This document shows, one piece after another, positions 36,582 through 47,308 of a stretch of 64,000 bases of DNA. The DNA comes from Acheta domesticus (lineage: Eukaryota > Arthropoda > Insecta > Orthoptera > Gryllidae). The translations under genes and the position numbers were made by a program. Within the stretch, counting starts at the first letter, position 1. Each line of letters opens with the position of its first letter. The stretch lies in contig JAHLJT010000631.1 of assembly GCA_031308135.1 (NCBI GenBank), positions 190,606,955 to 190,670,954 of the forward strand, in the 5' to 3' direction. The notes under the pieces are model-generated. The model saw only the letters and a list, made by a program, of their open reading frames with translations, was not told where the DNA came from and made no database searches.

Positions 36582-36587
36582 TTTATT
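36582..36587 (-). terminator. Candidate polyadenylation signal of beta-tubulin gene 2
   Basis: AATAAA on the minus strand about 205 bases after the gene 2 stop, similar in spacing to gene 1. Other AATAAA-like words are nearby. Confidence 0.35.
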
Positions 36588-36792
36588 TAAATAAAAATTA
36601 ATAAAAACGTAAATTAATAATAAAAGAGTAAATAAGTACAAATAATGCAAATATGAAAAATAAAAAACCCATCCCATATCAACTATCAAGTGTCCTAGTA
36701 AATAGGATTCACATTTGTATGCCCCCTTTCGTTATGTTCATAAAATAATCTACGACATTCTCTTAAGATATACATGACTTTTGCCAAGTATG

Positions 36793-37600
36793 TTACTCTC
36801 CACCTTCTTCGCCAAATTCTCCCTCCTCTTCTCCACCCGCTTCTTGGTATTGCTGATACTCCGAAATCAAGTCGTTCAAGTTAGACTCAGCCTCCGTGAA
36901 CTCCATCTCGTCCATGCCTTCACCCAAGTACCAATGCAAGAAAGCCTTGCGACGGAACATAGCAGTGAACTGTTCCGTCATTCGTTTGAACACCTCAACA
37001 ACTGCGGTCGTGTTTCCCATGAATGTAACAGACATCTTCAGGCCTCGTGGTGGGATATCACAGACGGCCGTCTTGATGTGGTCTGGAATCCATTCCACGA
37101 AGTAGCTGCTGTTCTTGTTTTGCACGTTGAGCATCTGCTCGTCCACCTCCTTGACAGACATGCGGCCTCGGAACATGGCGGCCGCCGTGAGGTAGCGGCC
37201 ATGGCGAGGGTCGCACGCCGCCATCATGTTCTTGGCGTCGAACATCTGCTGGGTGAGTTCTGGCACGGTGAGGCAGCGGTACTGCTGGCTGCCTCGAGAT
37301 GTGAGCGGCGCAAAGCCGGGAACGAAGAAGTGGAGGCGAGGGAAGGGGCACCATGTTGACTGCCAGTTTTCGTAAATCGGCATTGAGCTGGCCGGGGAAG
37401 CGAAGGCACGTGGTTACTCCCGACATGGTGACTGAGACCAAGTGGTTGAGATCGCCAAACGTCGGACAAGTGAGCTTCAGTGTTCGGAAGCAGATATCGT
37501 ACAAAGCTTCGTTGTCAATGCAGAATGTGATGTCCGTATTTTCAATAAGAATGTGCACGGAGAGCACGGAATTGTAAGGCTCCACTACGGTGTCGGAGAC
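36793..37600 (-). CDS. Beta-tubulin gene 2, exon 4, +1 frameshift
   Basis: Starts [11 protein letters not shown] after TTGCAG and ends at TAA. It is 808 bases against 807 in gene 1; the extra base is in a G run at about 37,343-37,347. Residue differences from gene 1 are few (for example SSYF for CSYF, FMGN for FLGN). Confidence 0.9.
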
Positions 37601-40600
37601 CTGCAATGAAAGGAGTTAATTAGAATACATTTGCAGTGGTACGAAAATATACTTAATTTATCGGTTTGCTCTGTTGCGTTGTGATAGAAATTCTACAATG
37701 TGTTTTTTCATTACGAATGAATGGATTGCAAGGATTTTTCATTACGAATTCCCTACATTTTTTATAGAGGAAACATTGAGAGAGGAATAATGGCATTGTT
37801 TCCTGCTTTTTGTTAATTCGAATGTTGGTCACTATTAGAGCTCTGCATTCTACGGGGAACAACAATTGGTAAACTACTATCTGCTTCCTAGCTGTGTTGG
37901 TTGTAGCGTTTTCTATAACTGGTTGTCTCTGGTCAAGAGTAGTCTACCGTTGCCGTTAGGGTTTGGCAACAGTTTTCGGTAGCTCTCTTCTGTGCCTGTG
38001 CGCTTATCTCCAAGAAACAATCCCGTACCTGGTGTATCATGTGTAGTATAAATGAATGCATCTTCTGATTTATTTGCACATTCTGTCATTCCTGACTTTG
38101 TGAGATTTTTGGGATCTAAATATTCCTGTCAAATGTTCGCAGCACTCAAGCTTTGACATCACTGAGGCAGCATTGTCAAAATCTATATAGTTTTAATAAC
38201 TAACAAACGAATCACTCTAGGGCCTTAAAGTTTTGAATTTTGAGGCCAAAGGCCCCACAGAAACGTTGTTCACACCGTAAAGTACAGAATAAAAGCTTTG
38301 GTATTGTGTTACAATTTTGCTGGTTGGGTGCCTCTCAATACTACTCCACCGGTGTAGATACTACCCCAACTCTTGCACAAAATATGCAACTGTATGATGT
38401 ATTAAACTAATTACTTCATTTTCTATGCAACTAAATTGCATGGGTTTATCTCTCTGTCCGGTAATGAAGTTGAATAATTTGCAAGGAATATACTTGCCTG
38501 ATACAGTATTTTTGCATGGACCAATTTACATAGTTTTCTCAACATAAAAAGAATTTTCTAAATTTTTTGTCGGTATCAAGAAAAGCAAACGCAAACTCTC
38601 AAGTAAGATTGTGTAATTACATTAAACGTTAAATGATGTAGGCCTCCGCGTACAGTCATGATCTCGGCGACCGTCCGAGTGACGCCGCGTCGAAGTACTT
38701 GTATGAGATGTCAACGTTTCGACCAACATATTGCGGTCTTCTGGGAACTACAGCCTCGACGAAGAACGCGATATGATGGCCGAAACGACGGCACCTCAGC
38801 CTTTGAGGCGGCGTCACCTGGTCAGCCCAGATCATACTTTACGTTTGGTTTTTAAAGAAGTGTTGTGAATTGTTCCAATAAAATCTGTGTAAAATACTGA
38901 ATAAACCGATCTGGCAGAGCATCTTCTTCTCCTTCGTGCCACACACTTATTAATGCGTAGGTTAGTTTCCAGAAGCCTCTAGAGCCTTCTTGTGAGACTT
39001 ACACTGAGCAAGTATATCTAGGGTAGTTTTCCGGGGGCGCTAGGGTGCCGGTTTTTTACGTTTGATTTGAATATCATACAGCGCAGACCAAGATACAATA
39101 TACGCACTCTTATCCAGTAATTCAAATGAAAACTCTGAATGGTTCTAAATTGCTAAAGAATTTAATTGGTGCTAAACAGCAAGAGGATCGGCCAAGTGCC
39201 TTTCCTGGGGTCTATTTTATATGCCGACAAGCGTCCGCATGCAGACCATGGATTTTTGGCACCTCAAACATCTCCCGACTTTGACCGGGGTTGACCCGCG
39301 AACTTGGGAGTAGTAACCCGGCATGATAGCCACTATACTATCAATGCCGGTTGGCAGAGCGTCAGTAAGAAAAATCGGTAGAATTATTGTCAAATGACAG
39401 AATAATATAATCTGAAGGCGTGCGGAATCAGCGTATTTAACAACTAGTTGGCATCACTTTAGTCTTGCTTAATAGAGTCGTATAAAAGGGAGAATGAAAC
39501 TTCCAAGAAAAATAAACAAGCCTCGCCACGCTTCTTAGATGCATCGATGATTTCCAAAGAACACGTAGAATTACATTCGATTGCTAAAAATGCAATGGTT
39601 CTACAAGTGCTTGAAAGAAACTATCTAGTTTTGATACCATCCATTAATATCGTCGCAGAACAGGTCCACCTTGCCCAGATATACGTTACATTTTGATTGT
39701 GCGTTTAAATTTGTTTATTTCTTGTAGGATAAACTCCGCAGCATTAATTATTAGTACTATTAGGTCTGTATTGCTTAAACCTAGCTTACCCTGGCCGAAG
39801 GAAATATGCTGAACGAGGCCAGAATGCGGTCGGGGTACTCCTCCCGGAGCTTCGACAAGAGCAACGTGCCCATTCCAGACCCAGTGCCGCCGCCCAGCGA
39901 GTGGGTGAGCTGGAAGCCCTGCAGGCAGTCGCAGCTCTCCGCCTCTTTGCGCACCACGTCCATCACCGAGTCCACCAACTCGGCGCCCTCGGTGTAGTGG
40001 CCCTTGGCCCAGTTGTTGCCAGGCGCCCGTCTGCCCGAAGACGAAGTTGTCCGGACGGAAGAGCTGGCCGAAGGGGCTGGAGCGGACGGCATCCATGGTA
40101 CCTGGTTCTAAGTCGATGAGAACTGAACGTGGCACATATTTTCCACCTGAAAATATTACTCTCAATTAGTATTTGATATGTAAGTCAACAATGGTTCTGC
40201 TGAATTTTGTGTTTTATAGTTTGTAAAATATTTAAATTGACATTGTGCGTTTTTGTTCTTGATATATAGATTCTAATTGTTTGCGAAACCAAATATATTT
40301 ATGCAAATTTTCATACGCGCCAGAAATGTTTTGTTTCATACGGTAATAATTTATTTCGTTACGAGCGTCTTCGTATCGTTCATTCTATACCATGCACATG
40401 TTAGATATTGTTTGAATATACTATAAGGTGTGCCCAAATGAAAAGGAGATTGTAGCCGTAGTGGCGTTGTATCAACTCCCTGTAAGTTAACGTGGTAGCC
40501 GATAGATGGCGCCGTGTTTTTTTTCCCTGTTGCACAGTGTGAGAAAAGGACGTCGCTGCGATTGTTTCAGAACCGACGCGTTGTTTCCACAGGTCGTTGC

Positions 40601-41831
40601 ATGATGGATGACTCCAAAGCAACACAAAGGGCAGTGATCGAATTTCTTTGCCGAGAAGGGCAGCACGCGTCCCGAATTTATCTCATGATCCACGAGGTCT
40701 ATGGCGAGCGACGACTCGACGGTGTATCGTATTCCAATGGTGTCAGCGTTATGCGGCAGGATCACGGGCCTGCCACGCCCGGGGTAGGCGCACGTTGTGA
40801 CCAAAAGTGCCACGATTGTGGCTGTGGATGAGCTCATATGGCAGAATCGTCGGATTACCACACGTGAAACTGCTGTTGAACTGGCGATAAGCAAAGGGAC
40901 GGTGCATCACATCATCCACACAAAGTTGAGGTGTGTCCAAGAAGACACACGTGTTGCGTTCCTTGGAATTTTGCTGGGAGATCCTGAAACATCCTCCTTA
41001 CAACCCCGATATCTCCCCATGCGACTCCGTATCTTCGGCCCCTTAAACATTTTTTAAAGGTCAAAAATGTACCTTCGACGAGAACGTGGAAGCGACCGTG
41101 GAGCTGTAGATCCGTAACCCAGGAGTTTTAACATGGAAGACATACACTCTCTTCCTACACGCTGGAATAAGTGTATCAATGTAAATAATGATTATTTGTA
41201 GATGAACTATGTGAAGTACTTGGAATTAAAGTTTCTTTCCATATCATTGTAGTGTCCTTTTCATGTGGGCATACCATATATATTCACAAACACACATCCC
41301 CTTCCATCGAGGGATCAGAGAGTGACACCCTGACAAAAACATACACAAGTCGTAAAGAATGTCCTTGACATCATTCGAACCGGCTCTTTTTTTGCCAGAT
41401 GTCTTATCTCAAAGAAATTCCGTCATTTGTCAAAGTTTATTTGATATTCACTGTCAAAAATTGGCAATTGACTATTGAAAAACATTATGATAATTGACTA
41501 TTGATAAACATATATTGTAATATATAATAATTTTAGTTACATGTAGCTTCCACGTAGTACACATTTATTCTTTCAAGCTGCAGATCGGAGTCCCCGTGGT
41601 AGCATCCCGTTGGATCAATGCCATGTTCGTCGGATATGACTTCCCAAAACTGAAAATTGTAGATTTTTCACGGTAGTGAACGTGGTAGTAACAATTTAGT
41701 CTAATATGACAATATTTGTTTAGAATATTTGATAGGTTATACATTTGTTTACTCTACAATATTTCAAGAGTTACCTTTGCTCCCACTTGGTTGCCGCACT
41801 GGCCAGCTTGGAGATGGACGATCTCACGCAT
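36793..41831 (-). CDS. Beta-tubulin gene 2, four exons, two single-base frameshifts
   Basis: Same architecture as gene 1: exons 41831-41775, 41649-41541, 40146-39790 and 37600-36793, all with GT and AG. The protein would be a beta-tubulin close to gene 1, again ending [10 protein letters not shown]. Compared with gene 1, exon 3 has one extra base at about 40,021 (between GA and GNNWAKGH), and exon 4 has one extra G in the run at about 37,346 (after NMVP). Either one would abolish the protein. Both are single-base insertions, and neighbouring sequence shows many such differences between its two copies, so consensus error is as likely as pseudogenisation. Codon 56, split across exons 2 and 3, reads TGT (Cys) rather than Gly. 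Intron 2 holds a mariner element, intron 3 a SINE. Confidence 0.8.
38100..38430 (+). repeat. Dispersed repeat, copy in intron 3 of gene 2
   Basis: Shares AACTANNAAACNAA, GGCCTTAAA, TTTTGAGGCCAAAGGCC, AGAAACGTTNTTCACA and CAATACTAC blocks, in order, with 42,590-42,770 and its duplicate at 54,280-54,450. GAGGCCAAAGGCCTC is itself a hairpin. Family unknown. Confidence 0.5.
38640..38930. repeat. Retroelement-like tail segment
   Basis: On the minus strand it contains GAAGACCGCAATATGTTGGTCGAAACGTTG-type sequence (a GACC/GGTC hairpin followed by GAAACGTTG), the same design as at 42-70. A second GATGGCCGAAACGACGG block lies 60 bases away on the plus strand. It resembles the tails of Penelope-like or non-LTR elements. 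The body was not found. Confidence 0.33.
39200..39358 (-). mobile_element. tRNA-derived SINE, another family (reverse)
   Basis: The minus strand starts GCCAACCGGCATTGATAGTA, with an A-box-like TAGTATAGTGGCTATCATG as in tRNA-Asp/Glu, then AGTTCGCGGGTCAACCCC in the B-box place, then a body containing TTTGAGGTGCCAAAAATCC. It lies in intron 3 of gene 2. Confidence 0.5.
39790..40146 (-). CDS. Beta-tubulin gene 2, exon 3, +1 frameshift
   Basis: Starts after TTTTCAG with GTGGAAAATATGTGCC and ends ...FSIFPSAR before GTAAGC. It is 357 bases against 356 in gene 1 because of one inserted base at about 40,021. Downstream of it the second frame continues correctly through GHYTEGAEL and GGGTGSGMG. Confidence 0.88.
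40426..41276 (+). mobile_element. Mariner element, internally deleted (851 bp)
   Basis: The ends are inverted repeats, AGGTGTGCCCAAATGAAAAG at the left and TGGTATGCCCACATGAAAAG at the right (minus strand), flanked by TA on both sides, the mariner target. Inside, the N-terminal helix-turn-helix part is recognisable ([19 protein letters not shown], then [20 protein letters not shown]). The sequence then jumps to the C-terminal [15 protein letters not shown] block with the third catalytic aspartate and a GISVSM-like end. The region with the first two aspartates is deleted, so no active enzyme is possible. It lies in intron 2 of gene 2, opposite to the gene. Confidence 0.85.
41541..41649 (-). CDS. 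Beta-tubulin gene 2, exon 2, with unusual last base
   Basis: 109 bases, [16 protein letters not shown]... to ...YYVEAT. The last exon base is T and the donor is T|GTAACT, against G|GTAAGG in gene 1. This changes the split codon 56 from Gly to Cys and weakens the splice site. The same base is present in the second copy at 53,217, so it is not a random read error. Confidence 0.9.
41775..41831 (-). CDS. Beta-tubulin gene 2, exon 1 (residues 1-19)
   Basis: [19 protein letters not shown], then a GTAACT donor. Intact. Confidence 0.92.
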
Positions 41832-43497
41832 ACTGGAAGTATTATGTCTATATCAAGATTAAAAGGAGTCGAGTAATCGCGTAGATGCGTAGATTTTCAT
41901 CCGATGTTTTCTTTGTCGTTGATGAGCTTCAATCAAAATATATCTTGTGATGATATATTTTATTAAATTCCACAGTATTAATTTTCTGTAACGCACCGCT
42001 CCAACTATATAAAATATAAAAAATATCCCAAAGCTTCGCGCCGAATCATATACATCACCCACCCGATATAAAATGAAACTACGAAGTTAATTAAACAAAC
42101 CCATGGAAACGAAATGAATTGTTTCAATTACGACTGTCCCTGTTCTGTAGGTGTTCGTTGCATTGTTATGCTTTGAAGGGCAGGTGAACTGTATTCTTGA
42201 CAAATCTGTCAGTCCTGATACTAAACGTGAAATGACAAAATAACATTTTTACTATGTCGAAGAACAATTTAAATGGATATAAATATTTGATTTTTCTAAA
42301 TAGACCATTATTGCTACATTCACGCAGAATCCATAATTTCATAAACACTGGATTTTTAATTTCCTCTAATTAAAAAAAATCTACTCTAATATCGTCTCCT
42401 GTATTATTTCAGTAGTATACCTTTGGGTTCCAGCTCTCACACGCGACCAATCTTTATAAATGAGGGCTCTAAAGAAAGATAATTTCGTGGAGACCTTGAC
42501 GAATTCCACTTTGACTTTAAAAATGCGGATGATTTCTTTAAAAAAAACGCATCGAAATATTCATGTAAAATGCAACCCGCATTACATGTCAACCAATATC
42601 GGCAAATAACTAGTAAACAAAGCGCTTTAGAGCCTTAAAAAGTAAAATTTTGAGGCCAAAGGCCTCAAAGAAACGTTTTTCACATTATAATCTACAAGAT
42701 GAGTTCTTCTCCGATCCATTCAATTAACTTTTCGGTTCCACGCTTCAATACTACCAAGGCCACCTCAATATTTCAGCCCTTCCTGCTGATAGCAATTTTT
42801 GTGGCGACACGCTTAGAAGGCTTAGATTCGACAATCTTTATTTACGCTTTCTGTTAACACCGTAGTTTGTGCAGTCTGACGAGGTTTATTTGCATAATTA
42901 TTAATTCAAGATTTAACATGCGAGAGTTCTCGCATGGGTACGCTAGTTGTTCCTTAAAACAATTCGATCGTGGAATTTTTGTGGTTGTAATTTTCTTCTT
43001 TTTGATTCTCGAAGAAAATATTATGTAATAATGTAAAAAGTTAAATTATTGTAATAATATGTTTTTAAGTTCCTGAAAATAAATTCATATTAATAATAAC
43101 CCTTTTTTGAGAATATGGAAGTGCAATATTAAATAGGAATTCATTAAAAATACAAAAGTAGTGTATCTTTTTCTCAGTGATATTTTAAAAGTCTGTTTCA
43201 TTACAAAATTAAATATAATTAACTCTTGATCATAAATAAAGTTTACAGTATTGAACATATTGAAAATGCAAACATCCGGTAAAGTTGTGTCGAAACACAC
43301 GGCGTTGTGCGCCAAATAAAGTAATGAACCACACACATGGATGCCAAAGGTGTTCTTAATCACACGTGGGGTTCCGAGAGGTAGTAGAACTGTGCGCTGA
43401 ATTTCTATGAGGGCGCCAAGCGCAATTGCTGACCTACTCTCCTGGTGGCGGCTGATGCGAACCTCGTGGGTGGGCAGTTCTGGGTAGGGGAGATACT
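41832..43497. other. Upstream region of beta-tubulin gene 2, no gene seen
   Basis: Contains a TATATAAAATATAAAAAATA stretch at about 42,004-42,025 (TTTTATATAG on the minus strand, a possible TATA box about 175 bases before the ATG), the dispersed repeat at 42,590-42,770, and a small ATGCGAGA-GT-TCTCGCAT hairpin at 42,918-42,935. No coding frame is convincing. Confidence 0.5.
42590..42770 (+). repeat. Dispersed repeat, copy upstream of gene 2
   Basis: Counterpart of 38,100-38,430, centred on TTTTGAGGCCAAAGGCCTC. Confidence 0.5.
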
Positions 43498-46327
43498 GGG
43501 TGGTATGAATAATAAAGAAGCATTTGCTTAGAGTATCTTCTCACGAGCATGAGCATTTGTTCTGAGAAATTCTTCTACCAATGAGCATTTGCTCAACTTC
43601 GTATGAATAAAAATATTCTCCGAGTGATGAGTATATTCTCAAGGAAAATTGAGGATATTCTAATTTGTCTGCGCAGCTGGTGTGATTTTGGGTGGTATGA
43701 ATAATAAAAAAGCATTTGCTCAGAGTATCTTCTCACGAGCATGAGCATTTGTTCTGAGAAAATTCTTCCACCAATGAGCATTTGCTCAATTTCGTATGAA
43801 TAAAAATATTCTCCGAGTGATGAGTATATTCTCATGGAAAAATTGAGGATATTCTCATTTGTCTACGCAGCTGGTGTAATTTTGTTCCGATTCGCGCTGT
43901 TATACAACTTGTTTTAACTATCTCGTTTGCGTGCTGCTGGTGCAGTTGTTTATGAAAACTATCGTTGTTGCATTGTGAAGAGTATATTTCAATCTTAAGA
44001 TTCAATTTCACGCGTAGTGGAGCAAATGAAATGCGGAAGCGTTATTTCAGTTGCCTAAAGCATCTCTATGATAACACGCTCCCGAGGAAGAGCTATATAG
44101 TTGCCATAACCCCTTCCTAATCATATAGTGCGTAATTAAATACTGACAAAACCAAAACCTTTGTTTCAAACAAGCAAGGTATTGGAATTGTTAATTTTCT
44201 TTATTTCGTAAGTGTCTGAACTTTTTCATATTCTCGAGTCTTTAGCAGATTCAGGCTGGGTAACATCTTTATTTCCACCATGATTCACGCCAGTAGTTCT
44301 ATTCACATTTATTTGCATACATTTTTGCTTGAATACCTTGTTGTATTAATCTATTCTGCCCCAAATATCGTAGTTTTTTTATACGAAAATATCGTAGATT
44401 TTTATACGAATGTGCGTACAATACAAGGTGCAGAGGAACTAAACGTGTATTTGTTCTGGCTCTTAAATTTTTATTTGTAAATTTTCTCTTCGAATTGTAT
44501 AAATTTCATTCATTTGGATCAATTTTGATTACAAGGGCCCATAACCTCAACGTGTTTTTCAAAGTGTTGAATGTCTGGCAAATGCACAAATCTCTACCAA
44601 CACCTTACTGAAAAGATCAAGATCTACTCACAAAATTACTTTCAATTTCGTTTCATATGAACGAGTGCCACATCCAGTTTCCATCTTTTATTGGCTGAAA
44701 ACAAGCGTTACGACTAATTTTTAAAGTTTCTGTCCGAAAATCGTAACAAACTTCGCAAGTTTCTTCCCGACGCCGCGCCGTGCTACTTTTAGTTAATTAT
44801 ATTCACGAAAAAAGTCATTTCTTGATAGATTACTACTTACAACAAAGGTACGATAACCTCACATTTGAAAGTGAGGCACCTCAAGACCAGACTCAAAACA
44901 ATCTGAGGATATGCTCACGAAAGGAGTAAATTCTCGGTTTTTATTCATATGGTTGAGAGCATATGCTCTACCGAGCCTCGGAGAGTGAGAATTTTCTCAA
45001 GTTTGAGAATTTACTCATTCTTTAGGAAAATTCTCGAAACTTTTATTCATAGGCTATCGAGCATCTGCTCAGAAAACGCGAGTAAATAGCATATGCTCAT
45101 CTTTATTCATACCACCCTTTGTTTCGATTCGCGCTGTTATACAACTTGTTTTAACTATCTCGTTTGCGTGCTGCCGGTGCAGTTGCTTGTGAAAACTATC
45201 GTTGTTGCATTGTGAAGAGTATATTTCGATCTTAAGCTTCATTCCACGCGTAGTGGAGCAAATGAAATGCGGAAGCGTTTTTTTCAGTTGCCTGAAGCAT
45301 CTCTATGATAACACGCTCCCGAGGAAGAGCTATATAGTTGCCATAACCCCTTACTAATCATATAGTATGTAATTAAACACGGGCAAAACCATAACCTTCA
45401 TTTCAAATAAGCAAGGTATTGGAATTGTTAATTTTCTTTATTTTGTAAATGTCTGAACTTTTTCATATTCTGGAGTCTTAAGCAGATTTAGGCCGGGTAA
45501 CATCTTTATTTCCACCATGATTCACCCCAGTAGTTCTATTCACATTTATTTGCATACATTTTTGCTTGAATACCTTGTTGTATTATTCTATTCAGCCCCA
45601 AATATCGTAGTTTTTTATACGAATGTGCGTACAATACAAGGTACAGAGGAACTAAACGTGTATTTGTTCTGGCTCTTAATTATTTTCTTTGTTAATTTTC
45701 TCTTCGGATTGTATAAATTTCATTCATTTGGATCAATTTTGACAAGGCCCATAACCTCAATGTGTTTTTCAAAGTGTTGAATGTCTGGCAAATGCACAAA
45801 TCTCTACCAACACCTTACTGAAAAGATCAAGATCTACTCACAAAAATACTTTCAATTTCGTTTCATATGAACGAGTGCCACATCCAGTTTCCATCTTTTA
45901 TTGGCTGAAAACAAGCGTTACGACGAATTTTTAATTTTTCTCTCCGAAAATCGTAACAAACTCCGCAAGTTTTATCCCGACGCCCCGCCGTGCTCATTTT
46001 AGTGTATTATATTCAGGAACAAAGTCATTTCTTGATAGATTACTACTTACATCAAAGGCCCGATAACCTCACATTTAAAAGTGAGGCACCTCAAGACCAG
46101 ACTCAAAACAATCGGAGAATATACTCACGAAAGGAGTAAATTCTCGGTTTTTATTCATGTGGATGAGAGCATATGCTCTACCGAGCCTCGGAGAATGAGA
46201 ATTTTCTCAAGTTTGAGAATTTACTCATTCTTTAAGAATATTCTCGAAACTTTTATTCATACGCTACCGAGCATCTGCTCTGAAAACGCGAGTAAATAGC
46301 ATATGCTCAATTTTATTCATACCACCC
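43498..46327. mobile_element. Composite transposon insertion: element nested in its own kind
   Basis: Starts GGGTGGTATGAATAA and ends with the exact inverse, TTATTCATACCACCC. The target ACT is duplicated on both sides (43,495-43,497 and 46,328-46,330), and the duplicate segment has the empty site with a single ACT (55,173-55,175). So the borders are certain. Inside, the outer element consists of 43,498-43,689 plus 45,118-46,327 and is split by a complete second element. Its ends are packed with 12-base words of the form GAG-6(A/T-rich)-CTC. No transposase is encoded; short frames near 44,280 and 45,517 are shared only because the two bodies are paralogous. The superfamily is unassigned. Confidence 0.9.
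43690..45117. mobile_element. Inner complete element of the same family (1,428 bp)
   Basis: Has both terminal repeats GGGTGGTATGAATAA and its inverse CATACCACCC. It interrupts the outer element at TTTT-GTTTCG: the left flank ends TTTT and the right flank resumes TTT-GTTTCGATTCGCG, so a TTT target was duplicated. The inner element itself shows the uninterrupted version of that site (43,879-43,895). Confidence 0.85.
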
Positions 46328-47295
46328 ACTGTGTTTGCTATTTCTACGAATAATGATACTGTTGAAAGTCTATTTTAATGCAATCTGTCAAAGTGGCGGA
46401 TACACATTTATCTCTGAAATTTATTTATTTATTTATTTGTCAAAAAACAGTAAAAACTGTATATGACGTGTGGGGAAAGAGATTTATCTGCGCACATTTT
46501 CTTGAGGGCCAGAATAAAAAAAAATAAAAAAATAAAAAAACGAAAAAATGAATTTAGAAAATAATTAAATTGAATAAAAAATATGGGTTATATTTACTTG
46601 CCGTTATTGCAATGAAAATCGCTGGAAATATTCCGCTGTCCGTTGAATTTACAATCTTTACACGAGCAGGGCCTACATTGATTAGTACGGTGAGCTACCT
46701 TGATCGGGATTACTTCGCGTTGACAATTTGCACGTACGCTCGACCGTGTAAGATGTTGCCAGGTGGCGCCTTGTTGGCGATGAAGGCACGCTCCCGTCAG
46801 GAATTAAAACGGTCTCACGCTTCCAAGGTGCGGAAGTCGGTCGGCAGCGCACGGCTGGTCTCGCGATGAAATACCTCGTTATGGTGGTGGTGGTGATGCA
46901 GATTAGACACTCTAAAGAAGGCCGTTTCGCGTTAGGCTGGCTTCAGAATTACGCAGCGGTTTTCTGAAGGTGCCCGTTGGACGGCAATACTTCACATCCA
47001 TAATACACGCAATTGATTTCGAATGTGAATATCTTTGCACTTGACTGAGTGACTCTGCAAAACAAGTATAATTTTGTCTGCACTATGAAAAATAATGATT
47101 GAAAAAGCTAGAAAGAACTTCGTTCTCGGCGGAATAAAGTTCGAAAGAGTCAAAAGAATTTCGTCCGCGCAATGAAGATCAAAAGTGTCCAGTTTTCTGA
47201 CACAGCTTCCTCGCCAAGTATTCCTTCTCCTTTCTGACGTGTAGTTGACAGAATATGTGTGTGCAAAATATAATACTATTGCCTACGTTGGGATG

Positions 47296-47308
47296 TTCTA
47301 GAAGGTTC
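47296..47308 (+). promoter_or_regulatory. Perfect three-unit heat-shock-element-like match
   Basis: TTCTAGAAGGTTC fits TTCnnGAAnnTTC exactly. It is repeated at 56,139-56,151 in the duplicate. No heat-shock gene is nearby, and nine fixed bases are expected by chance about once per few hundred kilobases, so this may be coincidence. Confidence 0.2.

Noticed and set aside
44280..45780. Two similar 66- and 87-residue frames (MIHASSSIHIYLH-type)
   Set aside because: They lie in the paralogous bodies of the nested transposon. Similarity follows from the element, with no sign of codon-level constraint.
46570..46869. Frame of about 100 residues repeated at 55,416-55,730
   Set aside because: No ATG at its start, the two copies differ by a frameshift near the end, and the product is unrecognised. 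The repetition is explained by the segment duplication.
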